A DNA stretch of 64,000 nucleotides. Origin: Muribaculaceae bacterium Isolate-037 (Harlan) (lineage in GTDB: Bacteria > Bacteroidota > Bacteroidia > Bacteroidales > Muribaculaceae). This document shows, piece after piece, positions 28,210-36,091 of the stretch. The notes beneath the pieces are model-generated. The model did no database searches. It was not told the origin of the DNA and saw only the letters and a list, made by a program, of their open reading frames with translations. The DNA is taken from assembly GCA_003762615.1 (NCBI GenBank), contig RIAZ01000026.1:1-64000 (forward strand), written 5' to 3'. The position numbers and the translations under genes are program-made. Every line of letters starts with the position of its first letter. Positions within the stretch are counted from its first letter, which is position 1.

Positions 28210-29172
28210 TTATGCGAACCATGAGGTTTGTCGCAAAGAGCTCTCATCATATCGTCTAAAAGCTGAAGGTTTCAGACATAATCCAACTTTTTCATGTAGA
28301 GCAAACAGTAAATTAAGCACATGTACCGCATCACCGGCACCTCCTCTCATATAGCAATCTCCAATAGTATCAATTTCTACAAGACCGGCTCCAGGTTTAC
28401 ATATTGAAATAATACATTTCTGTGTGCCTTCTACCTCCTCCTTTCCAACTTTTGATAAAGAAGTAAACGTAAAATTATGATCATCGTAAATTGAATTATA
28501 GATTGTATCTATTTCTGAAATAGCAAGAGGACAAGACATGTCTACGATAACCCGCATAGTACGACCGTTACCTTCCGCATTTAATCTCATTGATATTTTA
28601 CTATTAAATTGCCCATTGATATTTCTTAAAACTTTTTCGATTTCATTTATTGTCTTTTCCACATCAATTCCACCGATAAATTCCTCAGGTGCATTAACAA
28701 CAATATTTAACTCATCCGATAGTATTGAATTTGCCACTAACGGATAAAGCGAGATCAAAGTTAAAGATGCAACTGTTGATGGTATTGATGCCATACGAGC
28801 ACCTCTCACAAGTGGTTTCCTATTTATTTCAGAGAGACCATATTCTAAACTATTATTAAAGAATTTATCCATTCTATTCGGAGATAAATCTATAATACAC
28901 AATTTATCATTTAACTCTACATTTTCAATCAGAGTGCGTCCCAATTGAGAATCATCAACCACAAATACAGCATCAACTTTTGATATATCTATTCTATCAG
29001 TAAATATCAACATCCTTTCTCCAATAAACCCATGATGACATGTGCTTATCTGACGTCCGGCAAATGCTGGAGAATACAATGATTCAATTTCCACTTCCGG
29101 ATGATTAATTAAAAGACGGAGCAATTCGCCAGCATCAGGTTTATCAGCTCCAATAATTCCAACTTTAATCAT
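28210..29172 (-). CDS. Degenerate N-acetyl-gamma-glutamyl-phosphate reductase (ArgC) homologue
   Basis: About 320 residues, clearly ArgC-like along its length: MIKVGIIG start, AGELLRLLINHPEVEI, YGLSEINRKPLVRGAR and the C-terminal GGAGDAVHVLNLLFALHEKVGLCLKPSAF. The key catalytic features are missing. The NPGC motif with the active-site Cys reads IPST (SIPSTVASLTL), the GYxG part of the NADP loop reads ADKPDAG, and the HxxEI-type base motif is not recognisable. The enzyme reaction is therefore unlikely; a regulatory or structural role is a guess. The start at 29172 lies 10 bp after argR; an upstream start would overlap it. No other arginine-biosynthesis gene is adjacent. Confidence 0.8.
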   Translation of the reverse strand: MIKVGIIGADKPDAGELLRLLINHPEVEIESLYSPAFAGRQISTCHHGFIGERMLIFTDRIDISKVDAVFVVDDSQLGRTLIENVELNDKLCIIDLSPNRMDKFFNNSLEYGLSEINRKPLVRGARMASIPSTVASLTLISLYPLVANSILSDELNIVVNAPEEFIGGIDVEKTINEIEKVLRNINGQFNSKISMRLNAEGNGRTMRVIVDMSCPLAISEIDTIYNSIYDDHNFTFTSLSKVGKEEVEGTQKCIISICKPGAGLVEIDTIGDCYMRGGAGDAVHVLNLLFALHEKVGLCLKPSAFRRYDESSLRQTSWFA

Positions 29173-29182
29173 ATATTTTAAA

Positions 29183-29680
29183 TCAAGACTGAATATCGTT
29201 AATCCCAACACCAAGAATCCCTGCAAATATCTCAGCAGCCCTCTGACGAACCACATCTTCACGCATAACTACAAGGATAGTGTCACTTCCAGGAATCGTA
29301 CCAAGAATCTCATCCATATTTCTCATATCTATGTCATAAGCCAATCCGGCAGCATAACCGATTCTGGTCTTTATTACAATTAAATTACCAGAAAAATGCA
29401 ACGATAAGAATCCACTTTGATAATTTGCTCGTGGGGGAGCCTGTCCAAAAGATAGTATTTTATCTTTCAATGAATCACTTTCCGGCAAAACATACATATA
29501 GGTGCCTCTATCTGTAGGCACCTTTGTAGTTCTAAGCATTTTTAAATCGCGTGACAAAGTTGCCTGTGTCACATTATGTCCTCTTTCTGCCAAACAATCA
29601 GCCAATTCTTCTTGACTACCGATACATTGATTTCTTATAAGATCAATAATCAGATCGATTCTCTTACGTCTGTTTTTCAT
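29183..29680 (-). CDS. argR: Arginine repressor ArgR
   Basis: A protein of 165 residues with an N-terminal winged helix (RIDLIIDLIRNQCIGSQEELADCL, then TQATLSRDLKML as recognition region) and a C-terminal hexamerisation/arginine-binding domain including GTIPGSDTILVVMRED. It controls arginine synthesis genes in many bacteria. It overlaps the upstream bifunctional-nuclease gene by 4 bp and leads directly into the ArgC-like gene. No ARG box could be identified by eye near this operon. Confidence 0.93.
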   Translation of the reverse strand: MKNRRKRIDLIIDLIRNQCIGSQEELADCLAERGHNVTQATLSRDLKMLRTTKVPTDRGTYMYVLPESDSLKDKILSFGQAPPRANYQSGFLSLHFSGNLIVIKTRIGYAAGLAYDIDMRNMDEILGTIPGSDTILVVMREDVVRQRAAEIFAGILGVGINDIQS

Positions 29681-30273
29681 TGCTTCATGTTTTGTTTGTT
29701 TCTTTTCTCTATCTCATTTTTTATTCTGGCAGCTTCTTCATAATTCTCTATCTCTGATGCTTTCAGCATAGCTTCTGACAATTGAGCCATAGTCATGCTT
29801 GATAATGACATGATTGATTTGAGTCCATGAATATCATTTTCATCCTTCATTTCTGCCTGCTCTTCTGGATCGAAACCTGCTTCAAGAAGCACAGTCTCTG
29901 TAGTATATATCGGAGCTCCAACTCTTATTGCAATCGCTATAGCGTCTGATGAACGAGAATCAACTGTTTTCTCAATTATACCATCCGATAGTATAAGATT
30001 AGCCGCAAAGACACCATTAGGAAGTTTTCTGATTTCAACCTCTTTAAGAGAAATTCCAAAAGCAGACATTGCCGCCACGAATGTATCATGTGTCAAAGGA
30101 CGAGGAGTTGAAACTTCTTGTAGTTTACACTCAATTGCTTGAGCTTCAGGAAATCCAATTATAATTGGAATCCGTCGGGTAGCTCCTACCTGCTGTAATA
30201 TCAAAGCATATACTCCGGACTGTATTTGATTATAAGTTATGCCCACCAATTCAAGTTTATATCTTTTTTCCAT
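29677..30273 (-). CDS. Bifunctional nuclease family protein with UVR motif
   Basis: About 198 residues. The first 135 (KRYKLELVGITYNQIQSGVYALIL, IIIGFPEAQAIECKL, DSRSSDAIAIAIRVGAPIY) form the DUF151/BFN domain, reported as an RNase/DNase fold in some organisms. The C-terminal stretch (MAQLSEAMLKASEIENYEEAARIKNEIEK) is a UvrB/UvrC-type helical hairpin, a module also found in ClpC and McsA. Cytosolic; cellular target unknown. It overlaps argR by 4 bp and follows mnmA by 10 bp. Confidence 0.85.
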   Translation of the reverse strand: MEKRYKLELVGITYNQIQSGVYALILQQVGATRRIPIIIGFPEAQAIECKLQEVSTPRPLTHDTFVAAMSAFGISLKEVEIRKLPNGVFAANLILSDGIIEKTVDSRSSDAIAIAIRVGAPIYTTETVLLEAGFDPEEQAEMKDENDIHGLKSIMSLSSMTMAQLSEAMLKASEIENYEEAARIKNEIEKRNKQNMKQ

Positions 30274-30283
30274 TTAAATTGAA

Positions 30284-31432
30284 TTAGTCATTATTAGAAG
30301 TTTCCAAATTATTTTTTCCTTTATAATGATGATGGCGTCTTTTCTTTACATTCGGGATAATCATCGCAGAGCCATAACACAAAATTTTATCCTTAGAATA
30401 AATTACTGCGAATTGTCCTGGAGCAATCCCCTGAACATCAACATCAGACACGATTTTAATATTCCCATCATTAGACATCACTAACATTCCGGTATAAAAC
30501 TCCGGGGAATGACGAGTCTTAAATGATATGACGACACTTACTTCCTGTTCCTCTGATTTATTAGAGACGACGAACGGAGAGCCACTAATCCAATTTGGTT
30601 CTGCAAGAGAGATTATTCTTCCATACTGTAGCCTGGTGTCATATCCATTAGATACAAATATAACGTTATCCTTAATATTCTTTCCAACTACAAACCATGG
30701 ACCTCCACTTAATCCCAATCCTTTCCTTTGTCCGATTGTATAGAACCAATAGCCCCGATGACTTCCAATTTTTTTCCCCGTTTCAATTTCGATTACAGGT
30801 CCTTTTTTTTCACCGAGATGACGTGCAATAAAATCAGAATAATCAATCTTACCGAGGAAACAGATTCCTTGAGAATCTTTCCTAAGAGCATTTGGAAGGG
30901 ATACCTGTCTTGCAAGATCTCTCACTTCTGATTTATCCATATTCCCAAGAGGGAACATTATATGCGACAATTGATCATACGAAATCTGTGCAAGAAAATC
31001 TGTCTGATCTTTTATCGGATCTTTGGCAGTAGCCAAATATAATTTACCATCAACTTCTCTCACTGAAGCATAATGTCCAGTGGCTGTCTTATCGAAATTC
31101 TTACCCCAACGTTCTTCAAAAAAACCAAACTTTATGATTTTATTACACATCATATCTGGATGTGGAGTCAATCCAGATTTCACCGTTTGTAAGACATAAG
31201 ACATGACATATTGCCAATATTCCTCATGTAATGACACAATCTCAAAAGGCAATGAGTACTTTTTTGCAATTAATGAGCACATCTCAATATCTTCTTCAGC
31301 AGAACAATCTCCCTCTCCCTTATCCATCCCTATACGGATATAGAATAGATGAAGGTCATGTCCTTCTGAATAAAGCTTGTGCACGACAACAGCACTATCG
31401 ACTCCTCCGGAAATAAGAACAGCAATTTTCAT
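30284..31432 (-). CDS. mnmA: tRNA-specific 2-thiouridylase
   Basis: Adds sulfur at wobble uridine 34 of Lys, Glu and Gln tRNAs; 382 residues. The ATP-binding PP-loop SGGVDSAVVVHKL is at the N-terminus, the first catalytic Cys is in DMMCNKIIKFG and the second in SQGICFLGKIDYSDF. GYWFYTIGQRKGLGLSGGPWFV is a family hallmark. The extreme C-terminus is unusually basic and histidine-rich (KKRRHHHYKGKNN). Its start overlaps the DoxX stop by 4 bp. Confidence 0.96.
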   Translation of the reverse strand: MKIAVLISGGVDSAVVVHKLYSEGHDLHLFYIRIGMDKGEGDCSAEEDIEMCSLIAKKYSLPFEIVSLHEEYWQYVMSYVLQTVKSGLTPHPDMMCNKIIKFGFFEERWGKNFDKTATGHYASVREVDGKLYLATAKDPIKDQTDFLAQISYDQLSHIMFPLGNMDKSEVRDLARQVSLPNALRKDSQGICFLGKIDYSDFIARHLGEKKGPVIEIETGKKIGSHRGYWFYTIGQRKGLGLSGGPWFVVGKNIKDNVIFVSNGYDTRLQYGRIISLAEPNWISGSPFVVSNKSEEQEVSVVISFKTRHSPEFYTGMLVMSNDGNIKIVSDVDVQGIAPGQFAVIYSKDKILCYGSAMIIPNVKKRRHHHYKGKNNLETSNND

Positions 31433-31938
31433 ACCTCTTCAAGTTCTCCTTCGCTTTTATTTTCGTTATGAATGATATGCAGAGAAAGAAAATAGTCAAT
31501 GGAAATCTTTCCCGGTCCAACAAGCATCAGAAAGAAATAAATACCAAGAAACATAATTGGCAAGTATCCCTGTTGCTGCCAATCAAGCAAATATGATGCA
31601 TCTCCTACATAATCAGACAATAAATAATGTTCTGCAACAATCATTGCGATAAATGGAGGAATAATCATAAATCTTGTAAGAAACCCAATCATGATAAACA
31701 ATGAGCAAAATAGTTCAATTGCTATCATAACCAGTAACGACAATTCCGAACCCATGAAAAAGACGGAAGGGAAACAATAACGCATATCCTCAAAATTTAA
31801 AATCTGACGGATACCGAATTGCATGAGCATAATACCTACAAACAGACGCAAGAACAATCTTCCTAAATTAGTATAGGAGTAGCCCGTGAATCTGAAATAG
31901 GTTCTTTTTATAAGCTTAGATAGATTAAACTTTCTCAT
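31429..31938 (-). CDS. DoxX-like membrane protein
   Basis: 169 residues with four predicted membrane helices and the DoxX/SURF4-type N-terminus LGRLFLRLFVGIMLMQFGIRQI. Members are linked to redox and sulfur metabolism, but many in this phylum are uncharacterised. It is 4 bp overlapped with mnmA and 41 bp after the DUF5106 thioredoxin-fold gene, in a long same-strand run. Confidence 0.75.
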   Translation of the reverse strand: MRKFNLSKLIKRTYFRFTGYSYTNLGRLFLRLFVGIMLMQFGIRQILNFEDMRYCFPSVFFMGSELSLLVMIAIELFCSLFIMIGFLTRFMIIPPFIAMIVAEHYLLSDYVGDASYLLDWQQQGYLPIMFLGIYFFLMLVGPGKISIDYFLSLHIIHNENKSEGELEEV

Positions 31939-31979
31939 ATCTATTTGATTTATATCATACCTTGAAAAAAGACAAACTA

Positions 31980-32882
31980 TTATTTAAGTTGTTCAAATGC
32001 TTTGTTTACAGCCATGTTCAAAGTAGTGTTCTTTAGTAATATTTTACCATCACTTCCTATGAGATATACAGAGGGAGTGGCACGCATATCATAAATTTCA
32101 TTCAATTTATCACCACATCCAACTGTCCATTTGGAAGAATAGCCAGACACCTCATTCTTCCAATTATCCAATTTATTGGGTAATATATACAATATATTTA
32201 TCTTGCCTTTATCCAGTGCATCCGTCAAAGCTGCATTCGATTCCATTCTCAATCGAGAAATACGCCAATCAGTGTCTCGCGGATCTCCAAATATTATAAT
32301 GGTGACAGTTGTCATTGGAAAGTATGTTGCTTCCCTGCCATCCAATCCTTCGAATTTAAACTCCGGCGCAACATTCCCAACAAGGGCATTACTTAATACT
32401 TTTAATTGATCCTCGTATTTCTTTTTTCTTTGCGCCGGAATCTTTTTATTGCTTACTAAAGTATTAAGAAATTTCAGATAAACTTCATCAACCCATACTT
32501 CCGCGCGAGGTCCATATATTGTTTCTTCAGCAGCCTTAGTAAATTGGAGCAACAATGTTGGATTTTTAGAAATTGTCTGTAATAACTTATTTGTAGCAGC
32601 AATTGCCTTATCTCTATTAGCCCACCTTAACGGCACAGAAAATACCTTAAATGCATCATTCAGAGCATTTTGATCAACCGTGCTTTTTGATTTAAAATCC
32701 ATTGAATCCCAAAAATGCTCTACAAGATAATCTGATTTCTCTTCAAGCGTAGCTAATTCTTCCGGAGCGGATGGATATTCAAACAACGGTTGAATCTCTA
32801 TTATATCCTGTGCGAATGTATCAATGGTCAATGCTGAGAATGAAATCATTGAATACAATATGAGTCTATTGAATATTTTCAT
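31980..32882 (-). CDS. DUF5106/thioredoxin-fold periplasmic protein without CxxC
   Basis: 300 residues. A signal peptide (about 1-24, ending TFA/Q) is followed by a helical DUF5106-type domain (about 30-165) and a TlpA/ResA-like thioredoxin fold (about 170-300) ending with ATPSVYLIGSDGKILLKN. Where thioredoxins carry CxxC this one reads FGDPRDTDW, so it cannot be a dithiol oxidoreductase by the usual mechanism. A conserved Cys remains in WTVGCGDKLNEIYDM. Possibly a binding or scaffold protein of the periplasm. Confidence 0.75.
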   Translation of the reverse strand: MKIFNRLILYSMISFSALTIDTFAQDIIEIQPLFEYPSAPEELATLEEKSDYLVEHFWDSMDFKSKSTVDQNALNDAFKVFSVPLRWANRDKAIAATNKLLQTISKNPTLLLQFTKAAEETIYGPRAEVWVDEVYLKFLNTLVSNKKIPAQRKKKYEDQLKVLSNALVGNVAPEFKFEGLDGREATYFPMTTVTIIIFGDPRDTDWRISRLRMESNAALTDALDKGKINILYILPNKLDNWKNEVSGYSSKWTVGCGDKLNEIYDMRATPSVYLIGSDGKILLKNTTLNMAVNKAFEQLK

Positions 32883-32914
32883 TTTTTATTTTAATTATAA
32901 ATTAACAACTTAAG

Positions 32915-33580
32915 TTAAATAAAAGGCTTAATACAATCTCTCCATATTTCATATCCTTCCCCAATTAGATGTAAGCCATCATTGGTGTATTTGGAATTCA
33001 ATTTATTAGTTCCGGGAATAATCAGAGCATCCCATAAATCAATATAATCGATCTTATACCTCTCTGAGATTTGTTTCAGATTATTATTTAATTGACTGAT
33101 GACTTTTTCTTTCCCTATAAGTCTTTTATACCTATTAAAATCATTATTTACAGGCATTACAGATAATATATATAATTGAGTTTCCGGAGATCTATCCTTT
33201 ATCTTCGCTACTAATGATTCATACATTTCTGTCATTTCAGATAAGGATAAATCATGTGAAATATCATTAATACCTATAAGAAGGAATATTTTAGAGGGTC
33301 TACCTTCTAAAACAGAGCCAATACGTTCCGTTATTCCACAGATATCATCTGAATTGATGCCCCTGTTCTTAATGTTTGGATTATCAAACAACTCCGATAA
33401 TTCGCATCCATCTGTAATTGAATTACCAATAAATACTATGTCAGACGATTTAACACCAAGTTTTTCAAAATGAGATACTCTCTGATGCCAATACTCACTT
33501 CGTTTCTGAGCATACGATATATTGGGACTCAAACAGATTCCAAGAACAAAGATTGACCAAAATATTTTGAACCTATTCAT
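32915..33580 (-). CDS. Secreted SGNH/GDSL hydrolase
   Basis: 221 residues with a signal peptide (about 1-24). SGNH blocks are all visible: FIGNSITDG with the nucleophile Ser, NRGINSDD (Gly), LLIGINDI (Asn) and NDGLHLIGEGYEIW (Asp and His). The closest common relatives are acetylesterases acting on sugars and sialic acid. It overlaps the kinase gene start region by 8 bp at 33573-33580, so the two are probably coexpressed; deacetylation of amino-sugar material is a plausible but unproven role. Confidence 0.85.
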   Translation of the reverse strand: MNRFKIFWSIFVLGICLSPNISYAQKRSEYWHQRVSHFEKLGVKSSDIVFIGNSITDGCELSELFDNPNIKNRGINSDDICGITERIGSVLEGRPSKIFLLIGINDISHDLSLSEMTEMYESLVAKIKDRSPETQLYILSVMPVNNDFNRYKRLIGKEKVISQLNNNLKQISERYKIDYIDLWDALIIPGTNKLNSKYTNDGLHLIGEGYEIWRDCIKPFI

Positions 33581-34439
33581 ATCCTGACATTTTTAGAGAA
33601 TGATACCCAACAAGCCCTTGCATCGGTTTTTCTGTCACTTCTGTTACTTTGCAGCCAACAGCAAGTGCTGCTTCTTTTAATATTTTTTCAAAATGAAAAG
33701 CCACAGATCCCGTAAATCTAATATCTACATTATTCGAAACCTCATACATAACAACGTTTCGCTTAAAAAATGCAATAAATTCCACTAATACAAGGGAATA
33801 TACCTCATGACACCATAAATTCTTATGAAGAAATGGTACAAAGGATGCCAAATATCTATTAGGGGAGACCTTTCGATAAACAGTATCCAAGACATGAGGT
33901 AAGGATTCTTTATATTCCACCATGAAATCTGTTATTATTTTTCCGGGAAGCTGCTTTTTTAAGATATCTCCAAGCAAACGTTTGCCTAAAGCTGCGCCAC
34001 TTCCCTCATCACCCAAAATATAGCCCAAGGAAGGAATATGATCTACAATCTTTTCCCCATTATAAAGACAAGAATTAGACCCGGTTCCTAATATACATGC
34101 CACCCCTTCATCTTGTCCGAAAAGCGAACGTGCCGCCGCCAACAAATCAGATCCAACAAAGATTTCTGCATCTTTCCAACAATATCTAAGAGACATCTCA
34201 ATTTTATTACAGATCTCTAATGTTGCACAACCTGCACCGTAATAATATATATTATCAATTACTTGCGTATTAAGAAACATCTCTTTTACATCATTGAAAA
34301 TATTATCCATATCTTGACGATTAGCTAATAGTGCGTTTAACCCTACTGTAATAAATGAACACAGAATCTCACCTCTGAAGTTAATCAGAGTCCATTCTAT
34401 TTTAGTAGAGCCAGCATCCGCTATTAATATAGATTTCAT
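33573..34439 (-). CDS. BadF/BadG-type N-acetylglucosamine kinase
   Basis: About 288 residues with the ASKHA-fold ATPase motifs: phosphate 1 ILIADAGSTKIEWTL, phosphate 2 CILGTGSNSCLYNG, LGYILGDEGSGAALGKRLL typical of N-acetylglucosamine kinases, and a C-terminal adenosine motif near FTGSVAFHF. It would phosphorylate a hexosamine at the cytoplasmic side of an amino-sugar salvage route. The ATG at 34439 is preferred to one two codons upstream. First gene of the run down to argR; no promoter recognised ahead of it. Confidence 0.8.
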   Translation of the reverse strand: MKSILIADAGSTKIEWTLINFRGEILCSFITVGLNALLANRQDMDNIFNDVKEMFLNTQVIDNIYYYGAGCATLEICNKIEMSLRYCWKDAEIFVGSDLLAAARSLFGQDEGVACILGTGSNSCLYNGEKIVDHIPSLGYILGDEGSGAALGKRLLGDILKKQLPGKIITDFMVEYKESLPHVLDTVYRKVSPNRYLASFVPFLHKNLWCHEVYSLVLVEFIAFFKRNVVMYEVSNNVDIRFTGSVAFHFEKILKEAALAVGCKVTEVTEKPMQGLVGYHSLKMSGYE

Positions 34440-34825
34440 CTGCAAATGATATCTTTGAGAAAATTTAATATATTGAAGTTATCTAAGCTTCATTAGAAAG
34501 AGTCTGATTGAATGATGCAAAACAAATATTTTATACAAGTTCTACAGCTTAACCCAATCTTAATTTATATTTGAACCAATTTTTCAGATTATAATTCAAA
34601 TATTCCTTAGATATCACCTGAATATCTCATCTAATATTGCATATATTAAGTATTAGGCAATAAATTTTAAACGTATTCATGTATATCCAAAGAATACACA
34701 AAATTAATAATAAATTTATAAGTATACAAATTGAAAAGGCACCCTTTTTGGGGGTGCCTTCACATTTTCTCTAATCAAACCACCTTTCCGGCTCGGCGGT
34801 TATACTATTTGCAATCCGGAATTTA
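34440..34825. other. Intergenic region between LRR gene and kinase gene
   Basis: 386 bp, AT-rich. It holds the LRR gene terminator at 34736-34760; no convincing promoter of the TAnnTTTG class and no small ORF above 20 codons of interest was found on the minus strand. Confidence 0.5.
34736..34760 (-). terminator. Terminator of the LRR gene
   Basis: AAGGCACCC (34736-34744) pairs with GGGTGCCTT (34752-34760). On the minus strand the stem is followed by TTTTC. Confidence 0.8.
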
Positions 34826-35905
34826 TCAGAAGTTTTCCGGTTCGTTGAAATTTGACCATTCTCCTACGATCTGACGAAGCTGGGTATCACCAATTGTACG
34901 AAGATCTGTAAGATTTACATTGTAACTAATATTTAGATGAGTCAACATTTGGTCAAAACTTACATCAAGAGTCTGAAGTTGATTATTGCTTAGGTTAACT
35001 CTCTGAAGAAATGAAAGGTTACTAAGATCTACATAAGTAAGATCATTCCATTCAAGATTTACAAAACCAAGAGTAGGAGTACCAGTAACTGTGAACGTTG
35101 TCAAATCATTGTAGGGTGCGAACACGTCGTTCAAAGCCTTACATCCATTGATAACAAGTTCCTGCATGTGGTTATCATTGCAAGCGAGTGTTACCAAAGA
35201 GGGGAGTTCCTGAACATACAGCTTCTGAATCTTATTACCCTGCAAATTAAGATTCTCAAGTTTCACCAATCCCGAGAGGGTGATGCCTGACAAATCATTG
35301 TAACCAGCATAGAGGGTACGAAGGGCAGGGCATCCATCTACTGAGAGCTCTTCAAGACGATTGCTCATGCAGTTAAGATAAGTAAGGTTCACTGCATTGC
35401 TGACATTCAAATCGGCAATCTGGTTGGATGATACATTGAGCTTCTTGAGGAATGGAGTGCCTGAGAGATCAATCTCCGAAAGTCTGTTACGATTAAGACG
35501 TAGTGTCTGAAGCTGATCACAACCCTGAAGAGAGATTTCAGAAATCCTGTTTTTAGAAGCATTGAGTTCTACCAAGGAAGGGGCACCGGCAACGCTAAGA
35601 TTCTTAATCTTATTATTGCTGATATCTACTTTCTGGAGTGCAGGGAAAGCAGACAAATCAAGACTGCCGCCAAGATCCTTACCATCCCATTTGATGTCTG
35701 TAACATGACCGTTACTTACTGTGATTCCAGGAATATTTGCGACATTACCTCCCTGGAAACCAAGGGCTTCTCCGTTATTACCGCCTTTTGCTGACGGCTG
35801 ACTGATAAAAGCCTGAAGGCTTTTTGATTCACTTTTTGAGAGATTCTGGCTCCATGCGCATGAAAGCGACATCACTGCGGCCAAAAATAAAACTGTTTTT
35901 TTCAT
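34826..35905 (-). CDS. Secreted leucine-rich-repeat protein
   Basis: 359 residues: signal peptide MKKTVLFLAAVMSLSCAWSQ, a short linker, then from about residue 88 eleven consecutive 21-residue leucine-rich repeats with no insertion or deletion, plus a partial twelfth. Pattern LxxLxLSxNxLxxLDLSGxP, as in KVDISNNKIKNLSVAGAP. The chain ends GEWSNFNEPENF without a lipobox, membrane anchor or sorting domain, so it is probably periplasmic or released. Internalin-like/BspA-like LRRs mediate protein or matrix binding; the ligand is unknown. Codons look more GC-rich than neighbours. Monocistronic, with a terminator. Confidence 0.85.
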   Translation of the reverse strand: MKKTVLFLAAVMSLSCAWSQNLSKSESKSLQAFISQPSAKGGNNGEALGFQGGNVANIPGITVSNGHVTDIKWDGKDLGGSLDLSAFPALQKVDISNNKIKNLSVAGAPSLVELNASKNRISEISLQGCDQLQTLRLNRNRLSEIDLSGTPFLKKLNVSSNQIADLNVSNAVNLTYLNCMSNRLEELSVDGCPALRTLYAGYNDLSGITLSGLVKLENLNLQGNKIQKLYVQELPSLVTLACNDNHMQELVINGCKALNDVFAPYNDLTTFTVTGTPTLGFVNLEWNDLTYVDLSNLSFLQRVNLSNNQLQTLDVSFDQMLTHLNISYNVNLTDLRTIGDTQLRQIVGEWSNFNEPENF

Positions 35906-36091
35906 AACTCGATAATTTAAGATTTAGATTTAGAGAAATTTTGTTTGTTTATCTATAAAACACCTCTCAATTAATATAGTTTAATTTTTAGTGATTTTTT
36001 TAATCAAATTTCAAAAAAATTTAAGAGCAGCCATATAATCTTGAAAGTAATAATAATCCTATCTGTACATATCTTCATATCTGAGAACCTG

